Source: Psychrobacillus sp. FSL K6-2836 (GTDB taxonomy: Bacteria > Bacillota > Bacilli > Bacillales_A > Planococcaceae). Taken from it: a stretch of DNA of 64,000 nucleotides. Made by a program: the position numbers and the translations under genes. The stretch covers positions 3,782,001-3,846,000 of the forward strand of contig NZ_JBBOOM010000001.1 of NCBI RefSeq assembly GCF_038003085.1, in the 5' to 3' direction. Each line of letters opens with the position of its first letter. Position 1 is the stretch's first letter. The notes beneath the pieces are model-generated. The model saw only the letters and a list, made by a program, of their open reading frames with translations. It had not been told where the DNA came from and ran no database searches. Shown piece after piece: positions 1 to 7,765 of the stretch.

Positions 1-1
1 A

Positions 2-121
2 CAACGTGTTTTAGATAGATTTGCAGAAGCTTGTACGGAAGTATCCACAATCGAGTCAAAACCGAAAATGGATGGCCGTAGTATGTTCTTAGTGCTTGCA
101 CCAAAGAACGAAAAACAGTAA
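2..121 (+). CDS. infC: Translation initiation factor IF-3, C-terminal end (partial)
   Basis: This is the last 39 codons of an open frame that enters from the left edge. The residues read [14 protein letters not shown], then [18 protein letters not shown], which is the typical end of the IF-3 C-terminal domain that binds the 30S subunit and proofreads initiator tRNA. It ends about 30 bases before rpmI and is followed by rpmI and rplT, the classic infC-rpmI-rplT operon. In Bacillus that operon is controlled by L20 binding a leader upstream of infC, which lies outside this window. Only the C-terminus can be seen. Confidence 0.93.
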   Translation, partial: QRVLDRFAEACTEVSTIESKPKMDGRSMFLVLAPKNEKQ

Positions 122-151
122 TAGAGTACAATTGTTTAGGAGGAATTCGAC

Positions 152-352
152 ATGCCGAAAATGAAAACTCACCGTGGAGCTGCAAAGCGTTTCAAAAAAA
201 CCGGGACTGGAAAATTAAAACATGACCGTGCTTTTGGAAGCCACTTATTCGCTAACAAATCTACTAAAGCAAAACGTAAACTACGTAAAACTAAAGTAGC
301 GTCTTCAGGCGATTACAAACGTATCAAAACTTTATTAACTTACATGAAATAA
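152..352 (+). CDS. rpmI: Large ribosomal subunit protein bL35
   Basis: A 66-residue, very basic protein beginning [20 protein letters not shown], the signature start of L35. It is a structural protein of the 50S subunit. A strong ribosome binding site (AGGAGG) lies about 8 bases before the ATG. It is the middle gene of infC-rpmI-rplT and no promoter or terminator separates it from its neighbours, so it is co-transcribed with them. Confidence 0.98.
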   Translation: MPKMKTHRGAAKRFKKTGTGKLKHDRAFGSHLFANKSTKAKRKLRKTKVASSGDYKRIKTLLTYMK

Positions 353-398
353 TAACAGAAATTCAATCATTCGAAAGAATAGCAGGAGGTAATGAATC

Positions 399-758
399 AT
401 GCCACGCGTAAAAAGCACACCAGTAACTAAACGTCGTCGTAAAAAAGTATTAAAATTAGCTAAAGGTTATTACGGTTCAAAACATACATTATACAAAGTT
501 GCTAACCAACAAGTAATGAAATCATTCATGTATGCATACCGTGATCGTCGTAACAAAAAACGTGATTTCCGTAGACTATGGATTACACGTATCAATGCGG
601 CAGCACGTATGAACGGACTTTCGTATAGCCGTTTAATGCACGGATTGAAATTAGCTGAAATCGAAGTTAACCGTAAAATGTTAGCGGATCTTGCAGTATC
701 AGATTCTCAAGCATTTACACAACTTGCAGATGCAGCAAAAAAAGCAATCGCAAAATAA
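399..758 (+). CDS. rplT: Large ribosomal subunit protein bL20
   Basis: A 119-residue basic protein ([20 protein letters not shown]) of the usual L20 length. L20 binds 23S rRNA early in 50S assembly, and in Bacillus it also represses its own operon through the infC leader RNA. An AGGAGGT ribosome binding site precedes the ATG. The gene closes the operon: a strong intrinsic terminator follows within 15 bases of the stop. Confidence 0.98.
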   Translation: MPRVKSTPVTKRRRKKVLKLAKGYYGSKHTLYKVANQQVMKSFMYAYRDRRNKKRDFRRLWITRINAAARMNGLSYSRLMHGLKLAEIEVNRKMLADLAVSDSQAFTQLADAAKKAIAK

Positions 759-767
759 TTTAAGTTA

Positions 768-799
768 AAAAGCTGATAGAGATTCTATCAGCTTTTTTT
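768..799 (+). terminator. Intrinsic terminator of infC-rpmI-rplT
   Basis: A perfect 10-bp stem (AGCTGATAGA at 771-780 pairing with TCTATCAGCT at 784-793) with a 3-base loop, followed by a run of six T. It lies just after rplT and before the ysdA ribosome binding site. Confidence 0.93.
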
Positions 800-815
800 G
801 TACAAGGAGCATAAT

Positions 816-1103
816 ATGATGACGAATGTTATTCTTATTTTCATATTAATCATGTCGATAATCGCTTTTTTTGTAATGGGATACGATAAATCACAAGCAA
901 GAAAACATGGACAGCGCATATCGGAAAAAACACTATGGACACTTGCGATTGTAGGAGGGGGAATAGGGGCATACATCGGTATGCAAATGTTTCGCCATAA
1001 AACGAAGCATACGAACTTTCGTGTTGGATTTTTAATGCTATTGATATTATATGCTTTCTTAATTTTCTACATATTAACAACAGACAGCTCTATTATTGCA
1101 TAG
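816..1103 (+). CDS. ysdA: DUF1294 membrane protein (YsdA type)
   Basis: A 95-residue protein with hydrophobic segments at about residues 2-20 and 70-90, and the loop GYDKSQARKHGQRISEKTLW typical of DUF1294. The later part, GGGIGAYIGMQMFRHKTKH, is also characteristic. The function is unknown. The frame is open upstream, but the AAGGAG site at 804-809 fits the ATG at 816 (or the next one at 819). Its place after rplT matches B. subtilis ysdA. A multi-copy repeat begins about 25 bases after the stop. Confidence 0.85.
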   Translation: MMTNVILIFILIMSIIAFFVMGYDKSQARKHGQRISEKTLWTLAIVGGGIGAYIGMQMFRHKTKHTNFRVGFLMLLILYAFLIFYILTTDSSIIA

Positions 1104-1126
1104 GGATGTCTTTTTTTAGAGATAGG

Positions 1127-1690
1127 AAAGTGTATAAAAATGATCTGTGAACACTGGATTTGCAGCACTTTTAAAAATGAATAATATGACTGATTTCCGT
1201 TTCAGGTGGATGCTTTCCGTGGCCGTTGCCTCAGCCTCTTCGAGCGGAAAACATATGCTCATGCGATTACTCGTCGCAAAGATATTACCCAAACAAAGTT
1301 TGGCCAATGTCTTCGCTGCGGGGTCTTCACCTAACGCTTTTCCCACTGGAGTCGCCACCTTGCACTACCATCAATTATGTGAGTAGTCCCAATTATTAGA
1401 TTTGGCAAAGCGTATTGCTTAGATATTAAGATTAGTACAAGTTCGAGAGTTTTCTCTATAAATAGGACAGTAGCTTTTCTCTAGTTATCCAAAACCGCAC
1501 TTACCTGTTTTTAAGAGTTGTAGGAGGGCGACAGATAGACAAACGCCATAAGATTACCGAAAAAAAGATGCTAGTTGGTTGTGACGGACGTCACAACCAA
1601 TAGCATCTCTAAAAATTCACTCGGTAATCATATAGCAAACATGTCTGTCCAAAGCCCTTCGAAAAGGATAGAAACAGGTTTTAAAGTATT
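1127..1690. repeat. Composite intergenic repeat, copy 1 (modules A, truncated B, C)
   Basis: The whole 590-base gap between ysdA and cdd is one copy of a composite repeat. Module A runs from about 1127 to 1435. It has a left arm (AAAGTGTATAAAAATG, then TGATTTCCGTTTCAGGTGGA), a fold-back centre including a hairpin at about 1281-1312 around CCAAACAAAGTTTGG, and a right arm with GGAGTCGCCACC. A shortened module B follows, then module C from about 1480 to 1690. Related copies occur near 13.0-13.7, 31.5-32.2, 42.4-42.9 and 47.0-47.6 kb. Short open frames here exist only because the repeat lacks stops, and they have no ribosome binding site. Confidence 0.85.
1503..1679 (-). terminator. Module C nested fold-back, copy 1; ends in a terminator for cdd
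   Basis: Four nested pairings can be seen: ACCTGTTT (1503-1510) with AAACAGGT (1672-1679); GACAGA (1530-1535) with TCTGTC (1644-1649); GATTACCGA (1552-1560) with TCGGTAATC (1621-1629); and an apical hairpin at 1567-1607 (GATGCTA arm with TAGCATC arm plus the GGTTGTGACG core). On the minus strand the apical hairpin is followed by TTTTTTTCGG, so it can act as an intrinsic terminator for cdd, whose stop is only a few bases away. Structure is seen; termination is inferred. Confidence 0.7.
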
Positions 1691-1694
1691 GTAC

Positions 1695-2093
1695 TTACAT
1701 CTCCAGATCAGTGAATGCGTAAGGTAATAATTCTCTTAAATTCAATTCTAGTATATCTTTGTTCTCATTTGTTAAATAAACTGGCATATCAGGCAAACAA
1801 AATTCTGCTAAAACTTGTCTGCAAATGCTACAAGGTGGAAGGAAATCTACCGTATTACCGGCGACAGCTATAGCCTGGAAATCACCTTTTTTATAACCAT
1901 TTGATATTGCAGTAAAAATAGCCGTTCTCTCAGCACAATTAGTTGCCCCTAATGAAACATTTTCCACGTTTACTCCATTAATTATAGTGCCATCTGTAAG
2001 TAATAATGCTACTCCAACTGGAAATTTGGAATAAGGTACATATGCTACTGATTTCATATTACGTGCACTTTCCATTAACAGTTCTTTATTCAT
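1695..2093 (-). CDS. cdd: Cytidine deaminase
   Basis: A 132-residue homotetramer-type cytidine deaminase, which converts cytidine and deoxycytidine to uridine forms in pyrimidine salvage. The zinc site is complete: Cys53 and catalytic Glu55 in TNCAERTAIF, then Cys88 and Cys91 in PPCSICRQVL. Length matches the family (about 130-136). An earlier in-frame ATG lies 9 bases upstream, but it abuts the ribosome binding site (AGAGG), which is correctly spaced for the start chosen here. It is transcribed against its neighbours and appears to be a single-gene unit ending at the module C hairpin. Confidence 0.96.
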   Translation of the reverse strand: MNKELLMESARNMKSVAYVPYSKFPVGVALLLTDGTIINGVNVENVSLGATNCAERTAIFTAISNGYKKGDFQAIAVAGNTVDFLPPCSICRQVLAEFCLPDMPVYLTNENKDILELNLRELLPYAFTDLEM

Positions 2094-2247
2094 ATTATCC
2101 ATCCTCTTTCATATAAGAATGAACTTTTCAAAGTCCCCTTAGCGCCAATGTTTTGTTGGCAGGACTTCTAATATAATATTTTACAAAGTGTAAGTCAATA
2201 TAAAAATGTGTATAATTTTCACACTAATTAGTAAATATCCATTCTTT

Positions 2248-2634
2248 TCATTCGTCATCCTGCATTAATTGCTCAATAGGGCTTTTCCAGTTTATTTTGG
2301 CATTAGGATAATTCATTTTTATTTCATTTTGTAAAAAACGTAAGTCTTCTTTCGTCAAGCCTTGTAATTTAGCAGGATCTTTTGTCCAAATGAAAATTGA
2401 AACGACTTCGAAGGCTTGGTCGGTAGTACCTAAATATTTTTCTCCCTCAAATAGAATTCCTTTATACGTAATAAAGAAGTTTTTACGAACATTTTTTACC
2501 TCATCATAATAATAATACTGTTCTTTTTCATATGCCTCATCCAGTTTACGCTTAGGATCAAATAAATAGCGAAGAATTTTATAAAAAACATATATGATAA
2601 GTATCAAAATAAGCAGTCTTAGTAAATGGAACAT
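2248..2634 (-). CDS. ysdB: YsdB-like small membrane protein
   Basis: A 128-residue protein with one N-terminal membrane segment (about residues 4-22, LLRLLILILIIYVFYKIL), a charged linker and a soluble C-terminal part containing GILFEGEKYLGTTDQAFEV and IFIWTKDPAKL. Length and position between ysdA and ysdC agree with B. subtilis YsdB, a SigW-controlled protein of unknown function. A frame extending further upstream exists, but the strong AAGGAGG site fits the ATG used here. It is divergent from the dUTPase gene. Confidence 0.8.
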   Translation of the reverse strand: MFHLLRLLILILIIYVFYKILRYLFDPKRKLDEAYEKEQYYYYDEVKNVRKNFFITYKGILFEGEKYLGTTDQAFEVVSIFIWTKDPAKLQGLTKEDLRFLQNEIKMNYPNAKINWKSPIEQLMQDDE

Positions 2635-2727
2635 CTCAAATGTCCTCCTTGTAAAATACATTGTACTTGCTATACGATAGAGGAGGTAGTTTGGTTTCAA
2701 AATAAATTAAAATATTTGGAGGAAATG

Positions 2728-3213
2728 ATGAATTTACATAAACTTTTTACAATGCAACATGCTTTAGACCAATATATTCAAGCTAATAAGCAAGTAACGG
2801 ACGATGTTTTTGAAAAAAAAGGGTTGGCACTTATAGTTGAACTCGCAGAACTTGCGAACGAAACTAGATGCTTTAAATTCTGGAGTGAGAAGGGACCATC
2901 AGAACGAAGTGTTATTTTAGAGGAGTATGTTGATTCTATTCACTTTATATTATCGTTAGGAATAGAAAAAGGATTTCAAGATTTAGAGGAATGGCCACAT
3001 AAAAGTATCGACGGAGATTTAACTGCACTTTTCATAGGTGCAAATGAGTCCGTCTTAACGTTTTTAACTGAACCGACTAAAACTCATTACGAAAAAGTGT
3101 GGATAATGTATGGTGCAATTGCTAAAAAACTAGGTTTTAGCAATGAAGATGTCTTACAGGCGTATATTGCGAAAAATGAAACGAATTATGAACGTCAAAA
3201 AAGTGGTTATTGA
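2728..3213 (+). CDS. Dimeric all-alpha dUTP diphosphatase (dUTPase-2 family)
   Basis: A 161-residue all-helical protein with the MazG/dUTPase-2 metal motifs ELAELANETRCFKFW (about residues 40-54) and EEYVDSIHFILSLG (about 68-81), which supply the acidic Mg ligands. It hydrolyses dUTP to dUMP and diphosphate, keeping uracil out of DNA and feeding thymidylate synthesis. Its place next to cytidine deaminase fits pyrimidine metabolism. The GGAGG site at 2718-2722 suits the second of two adjacent ATGs, chosen here. This is not the trimeric beta-barrel Dut family. Confidence 0.88.
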   Translation: MNLHKLFTMQHALDQYIQANKQVTDDVFEKKGLALIVELAELANETRCFKFWSEKGPSERSVILEEYVDSIHFILSLGIEKGFQDLEEWPHKSIDGDLTALFIGANESVLTFLTEPTKTHYEKVWIMYGAIAKKLGFSNEDVLQAYIAKNETNYERQKSGY

Positions 3214-3282
3214 TTTTGATTGAAACTTTTTCATGGGCGAACCGTAAAAATAACAATACATATTAGAATGGCGGTGTAATCT

Positions 3283-5184
3283 ATGAAAAAGTTTCTATTA
3301 TCAATTATATTAGTATTTCTATCATTCTCTTTTGGAATAGTAGCAGAGGCGAAGTCTTATTCCATTGATAAAGTACATATAAAGTCCTGGATTCAACCAA
3401 ACGGGGATCTATTAGTAAATGAAGTATTTACTTATAATTTTGAGGGGTCCTTCTCTAAATTGCATCGGTCTTTCCCAAATGAACATGGTAAAGATGTAGA
3501 ACAATTTTATGCTTATGAGTTAGCCGACTTGAACTTGGAACCAGGTTTTATTGATCCAGCCATGATGACTCTCTTACAAGTGACACAAGATAATAATACA
3601 TTTTTTTCGAATATAGGAGTACGTGATCGGCAAGTATCATTTTTGTATGCTTATACTCTCAAAAATAGTGTAACTGCATATGATAATTATAACGAACTGG
3701 ATGTTGTTTATTTTGAAGAAGGGGACAACCATGATCAGGATTATTCTAATGTAACAATAGATTATATTCTTCCTAAAACAGTTGAAAAAAATACGTTTGA
3801 AGGCGTTTTGTACAATAAAGCAAAGGTGAAAACGGAGAAAAATACTATTGGTATTCGATTTAAAAGTCCTGTTTCCAAAGCATTTACTGAAACGAAGACT
3901 AGTTTAATATTCCCTGCAGACTTAATTTCATTATCTGGAAAAACTAAAGCATCATTATCCTATAAAGATGCTTTAGCTAATGAAATAGAAAAACAGAAAA
4001 AATGGAATAAAAGACTGTCTTATATGGATACACTTATCTCATTCATACCGAAAGTCTCATTTGCAATAATAATTATCATCCTATGCTTACTGTTTTTCTT
4101 ACCGCAAAGACATTTTTGGAGAAAAGGATATAGTGATGAAGTTTTAAGTACAGATGTATTGTATTTGTTTTTTGTTGATAAATGTGGAAAACCGCATCCT
4201 AAAGCCTTTCTTGCAGGTCTCTTTTCATTAGCAGAAAAAGGAGCAGTTAAAGTTAAACACGCAAAGTCTGCACTTCGATTTAAATATGATCCGAAAGCTC
4301 CAGAAGAAACATTGGATTTCCGGCTTACAGATGGAGCACTGGCTACTTCAGTATTTGAAAAATATATGACAGGTTGGCTATTTACAACTAAAAGTGGCTC
4401 TAGAAAGTGGGCATTTCATTTACATGATGCTGCAGGGGCTGCAAAGGATAATAAGAACTCCAAATTCTTTCATACCAAAGTAAGGGGCTTTAAAAAGAAA
4501 CAAATAGAATGGCATCAATTAGTAGAAAAAGAGCTAGAAGAGGCGAGAGCTATTAATAGTAAAATACCTTTACTAATCATAACTTTTGCTACCCTTATAG
4601 TTTCACTGATTACTATATTCGCTTATTATGCAAATGTACAAAGCTATTTGGCTATTGCTTGTATATGTACTTTTACGATTATTTTTATAGTTATGCTTTG
4701 GATAAAAAAACGTTCGACATTATTTTTTAGTATATATGCTGTTCTATTATTTTTCTTTACTACTTCAATTGGAAATGATGAGGTAGTCGATTTGAACGTT
4801 GGATTATTATTATTGGTTGTCATTTTATATTTAGTCGTACCTAGAAATATTCTTTCGATGAATGCAGTACGTGCAAAAGATGCAGTACGTTCCTATCGAA
4901 AAGTATTAAAGAATGGGATGCCAAATACTTTGAATATTGCTGAACAAGAAAAATGGATAGTTAGAGCTTATTTACTGGGCAGAAAAAATGTAGATATCCC
5001 ATATGAGGAGCTCTCTATTCCACTTGCTACAGTATTATTCGCAAGTACAGATCCGATAGATTATGTGACAAAGTCTTGGTCGTGGACTAAGGCTTCAGCT
5101 TCAACAGATGGAGGAGGTTATCACGGTGGAGATTCATCAAGTGGAGGAGGCGGTGGTGACGGCGGCGGAGCGGGAGCCGATTGA
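3283..5184 (+). CDS. DUF2207 membrane protein with glycine-rich tail
   Basis: A 633-residue protein with a signal peptide (about 1-23, ending EAKS), an extracytoplasmic DUF2207 domain (about 25-245, with SIDKVHIKSWIQPNGDLLVN and LHRSFPNEHG), one membrane span near 255-272, a cytoplasmic region, and a cluster of spans at about 435-515. It ends in a low-complexity Gly/Ser/Asp tail. Tails like this are normal in DUF2207 proteins. The role is unknown. The start has only a weak GGCGGTG site. The gene sits between the dUTPase and ysdC genes, a place where B. subtilis has no counterpart. Confidence 0.85.
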   Translation: MKKFLLSIILVFLSFSFGIVAEAKSYSIDKVHIKSWIQPNGDLLVNEVFTYNFEGSFSKLHRSFPNEHGKDVEQFYAYELADLNLEPGFIDPAMMTLLQVTQDNNTFFSNIGVRDRQVSFLYAYTLKNSVTAYDNYNELDVVYFEEGDNHDQDYSNVTIDYILPKTVEKNTFEGVLYNKAKVKTEKNTIGIRFKSPVSKAFTETKTSLIFPADLISLSGKTKASLSYKDALANEIEKQKKWNKRLSYMDTLISFIPKVSFAIIIIILCLLFFLPQRHFWRKGYSDEVLSTDVLYLFFVDKCGKPHPKAFLAGLFSLAEKGAVKVKHAKSALRFKYDPKAPEETLDFRLTDGALATSVFEKYMTGWLFTTKSGSRKWAFHLHDAAGAAKDNKNSKFFHTKVRGFKKKQIEWHQLVEKELEEARAINSKIPLLIITFATLIVSLITIFAYYANVQSYLAIACICTFTIIFIVMLWIKKRSTLFFSIYAVLLFFFTTSIGNDEVVDLNVGLLLLVVILYLVVPRNILSMNAVRAKDAVRSYRKVLKNGMPNTLNIAEQEKWIVRAYLLGRKNVDIPYEELSIPLATVLFASTDPIDYVTKSWSWTKASASTDGGGYHGGDSSSGGGGGDGGGAGAD

Positions 5185-5203
5185 GATATTTTACATTCAA
5201 ATT

Positions 5204-5232
5204 TTGAAAATGTCATTAATTTAGAATATAAT
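5204..5232 (+). promoter_or_regulatory. Sigma-A promoter for ysdC
   Basis: TTGAAA at 5204-5209, a 17-base spacer and a perfect TATAAT at 5227-5232, about 30 bases upstream of the ysdC start. Confidence 0.75.
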
Positions 5233-5264
5233 TAAATTGTACATATATTTAGGAGGTCGAAATA

Positions 5265-6353
5265 ATGCCAAAGCTAGATGATACATTAACGATGTTAAAG
5301 GAATTAACAGATGCTAAAGGGATTCCAGGGAACGAGCGTGAACCAAGAGAAGTGATGAAGAAGTACATCGCCCCTTTTGCAGATAATATTGAATATGACA
5401 ATTTAGGTAGCCTTATTGCAGAAAAAGTTGGAGATGCAAACGGTCCAAAGATTATGGTAGCTGGACATTTAGACGAAGTCGGCTTTATGATCTCCAAAAT
5501 TGATGACAAAGGATTTTTGAGCTTCCAAACAGTTGGAGGCTGGTGGTCTCAAGTAATGCTAGCACAACGCGTCACGATTGTGACACGTAAAGGAGATACG
5601 ATAACTGGTATTATCGGCTCTAAACCACCGCATATTCTATCTCCAGAAGCTCGTAAAAAAGCAGCGGATGTGAAAGATATGTTCATTGATATAGGTGCAT
5701 CCTCGAAAGAAGAAGCAATGGAATGGGGCGTATTACCAGGAGATATGGTAGTTCCTTATTTTGAGTTTTCCGTAATGAACAACGAAAAGCTTCTATTAGC
5801 TAAAGCGTGGGATAACCGTATCGGTTGTGCAATCGCAATTGATGTATTAAAAGCACTAAAAGGCGAAAACCATCCGAACATCGTTTATGGAGTAGGGAAT
5901 GTCCAAGAAGAGGTAGGTCTTCGTGGTGCCAAAACAACTACTAATAAGATCAAACCAGATATCGGCTTTGCTGTGGACGTAGGTGTAGCTGGAGATACTC
6001 CAGGTATTACTGCAAAAGAATCGACAAGTAAAATGGGTGATGGTCCACAAATCGTATTATTTGATGCATCTATGGTTTCCCATAAAGGTTTACGTGATTT
6101 TGTAACGGATACTGCAGACGAAAATAATATACCTTATCAATTTGAAATGATACCGGGTGGGGGAACTGATGCAGGTTCTATGCATATTTCCGTCAACGGT
6201 GTTCCTTCGCTTTCAATAGGCGTAGCAACTCGTTATATACATTCTCATGCAGGAATCTTGCATAGAGATGATTATGAAAACACAGTAAAACTAATTGTAG
6301 AAGTGATAAAAAAATTAGATCGTGATGCAGTAAATAAAATTACATTCGATTAA
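5265..6353 (+). CDS. ysdC: M42 family aminopeptidase (YsdC)
   Basis: A 362-residue cytoplasmic metallo-aminopeptidase of family M42 (glutamyl aminopeptidase/deblocking type), which trims peptides as a large tetrahedral complex. All dinuclear-site motifs are present: His68 and Asp70 in [10 protein letters not shown], Asp183 in AWDNRIGC, catalytic Glu215 with Glu216 in QEEVGLRG, Asp238 in VDVGVAGD, and the late His in RYIHSHAG. An AGGAGG site precedes the ATG. Own promoter and terminator suggest a monocistronic unit. Some relatives are annotated as endoglucanases, which is an old misnomer. Confidence 0.94.
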   Translation: MPKLDDTLTMLKELTDAKGIPGNEREPREVMKKYIAPFADNIEYDNLGSLIAEKVGDANGPKIMVAGHLDEVGFMISKIDDKGFLSFQTVGGWWSQVMLAQRVTIVTRKGDTITGIIGSKPPHILSPEARKKAADVKDMFIDIGASSKEEAMEWGVLPGDMVVPYFEFSVMNNEKLLLAKAWDNRIGCAIAIDVLKALKGENHPNIVYGVGNVQEEVGLRGAKTTTNKIKPDIGFAVDVGVAGDTPGITAKESTSKMGDGPQIVLFDASMVSHKGLRDFVTDTADENNIPYQFEMIPGGGTDAGSMHISVNGVPSLSIGVATRYIHSHAGILHRDDYENTVKLIVEVIKKLDRDAVNKITFD

Positions 6354-6448
6354 ATACTAGCGTTTAAAGGATTCTAGGGGAAAGAACAGATTGCGGCACC
6401 GTTATATCTGATTCCCCAAAATTTTCGAATAAAATTGAGATAATAAAT

Positions 6449-6477
6449 ACCTTCTGACAAATGTTGGGAGGTTTTTT
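6449..6477 (+). terminator. Intrinsic terminator after ysdC
   Basis: A 7-bp stem (ACCTTCT at 6449-6455 with GGGAGGT at 6466-6472, two G-U pairs) followed by TTTTTT. Confidence 0.7.
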
Positions 6478-6505
6478 GCATGACTAAAAGAACAGAAGTA
6501 TTAGA

Positions 6506-6712
6506 TGTGAATTAAAATAAAATCTATGTTATAATTATGGTAATTTAAACCAATACTGGAACACATTCATACGTAAAGAGATGTAACCTACATGTGTAGT
6601 GAGGAGGAGAAGAATAGAGTTATTTTAGCAAATGATATTAAACCTAAAATAGGGGTTAGAGAATAATGATTATATTTATATAAAAGGCATTCTCTAATTT
6701 GAGAATGCCTTT
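6506..6712 (+). ncRNA. Candidate small transcript with its own promoter and terminator
   Basis: A perfect TATAAT at 6530-6535 with a poor -35 (TGTGAA) precedes about 150 bases that end in a strong hairpin. AAAAGGCATTCTC pairs with GAGAATGCCTTTT (6685-6712), and the U-tract is on both strands. The stretch holds a 24-codon open frame listed separately. Nothing else in the 740-base gap between ysdC and the response regulator looks transcribed. It could be a small RNA or a small peptide gene; the sequence alone does not decide. Confidence 0.4.
6592..6666 (+). CDS. Possible 24-residue peptide
   Basis: An open frame of 24 codons (MCSEEEKNRVILAND, then IKPKIGVRE) sits between a TATAAT-like promoter and a strong terminator. 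The site upstream (AAAGAG, about 10 bases away) is weak, and a better GAGGAGGAG lies inside the frame without a good start after it. It has no recognisable domain. Treat it as a guess; the transcript may be non-coding. Confidence 0.2.
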   Translation: MCSEEEKNRVILANDIKPKIGVRE

Positions 6713-6844
6713 TAATTGAGTGCATCGGAAGCCCAATTTTAAAAAGTATGCGCACCTCTCGGGTACTCCTGATAAATAACCGTATATCATTTTTTAAATA
6801 TTCTAGGGTTTATTGAATTTTGTTGTTACATGCTGCCTGGATCG

Positions 6845-6990
6845 CTACAATTCAGATCCTGCTCCACCTGTCGAGCAAGATTTATGTTAATCCCGGCTTA
6901 ATTTACGACAATAGACCGCTAGATTACTATAATACAGCTTTACTTTACTACAATCAGAGTCCAACTCCACCCGTCGAGCAAAATTTACGA
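6845..6990. repeat. Two imperfect 42-base direct repeats
   Basis: CTACAATTCAGATCCTGCTC and the following CACCTGTCGAGCAAGATTTA at 6845-6886 are repeated at 6948-6990 with about three quarters identity, including the shared core GTCGAGCAA and ATTTA. A further fragment, ATTTACGACAATAGA, lies between them at 6901. This fills part of the gap before the two-component genes. No gene is seen. It might be a degenerate interspersed repeat or tandem binding sites. Confidence 0.6.
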
Positions 6991-7096
6991 CAATAGTACT
7001 TCTTTAAGAAATCCAGAACTACATCACGACCATCATTCCCAAAACCAGCTAGCATTCAACGAACAAACCACAGGCAAAACCTAAGGAGGACGAAAA

Positions 7097-7765
7097 ATGG
7101 TACATATTCTTTACATAGAAGACGAAATCGATATAGGAAGCTGGGTAAGAAAGGATTTAACGGAGAGAGGGTATGAGGTGACTTGGCTGAAATCTGGGGA
7201 GGATGCGGAAAAGTATATTTCACAAGTGGATATGGCTATTTTGGATGTAATGATTCCTGGGTTAGATGGTTTTTCTATTGGAAGACGTATGAAAAAAGAA
7301 AAGGGAGACCTGCCTATATTAATGCTTTCGGCGCGGACCGCGGTGGAAGATAAAATAGAGGGTCTAAATTTTGCGGATGATTATTTAACGAAACCGTTTC
7401 ATCCGGATGAGCTTGCAGCGCGTGTCGAGGTATTGTTACGGAGATACCAAAAGAATGATGATGTATTAAAGCTTCAGCATTTGATGATTTATACAAAGGA
7501 CATGAGAATCGCTGACAATGAGACGAATGAGGAAATCCAATTAACGGGCAAGCAGTATCACCTTTTGCAGTACTTCGTTCGTCATTTGAATCAAATATTA
7601 ACGAAAGAACAGCTGTATGAGGGAGTATGGGGAGAGCGTTACATCGAGGGTGATAAGACGTTGATGGTGCATATTCGTTATTTACGAGAGAGAATTGAAA
7701 GGAACCCAGCAAAACCAACTATCATTGAAACGATTCGTGGAATCGGGTATAGGGTAAAAATATGA
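7097..7765 (+). CDS. OmpR-family response regulator
   Basis: A 222-residue regulator with a receiver domain (about 1-120) and a winged-helix DNA-binding domain (about 128-222). Glu8/Asp9 form the acidic pocket, Asp50 in AILDVMIPGLDGF is the phosphorylation site, and Lys99 in DDYLTKPF is present. The loop before it reads GLNFADDYL, two residues shorter than the usual GLDxGADDYL. The gene overlaps the kinase gene by four bases (ATGA). By position it most likely controls the adjacent exporter, an inference. A good AGGAGG site precedes the ATG. Confidence 0.92.
   Translation: MVHILYIEDEIDIGSWVRKDLTERGYEVTWLKSGEDAEKYISQVDMAILDVMIPGLDGFSIGRRMKKEKGDLPILMLSARTAVEDKIEGLNFADDYLTKPFHPDELAARVEVLLRRYQKNDDVLKLQHLMIYTKDMRIADNETNEEIQLTGKQYHLLQYFVRHLNQILTKEQLYEGVWGERYIEGDKTLMVHIRYLRERIERNPAKPTIIETIRGIGYRVKI

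Noticed and set aside
1116-1386. Overlapping 79-80-codon frames on both strands after ysdA
   Set aside because: They coincide exactly with module A of the composite repeat and lack ribosome binding sites; similar frames occur in other copies (13030-13260, 31598-31885, 31964-32201, 47427-47624) with unrelated reading.
7314-7718. 134-codon minus-strand frame within the response regulator
   Set aside because: It is the antisense shadow of a well-supported OmpR-family gene and its product has no recognisable domain.
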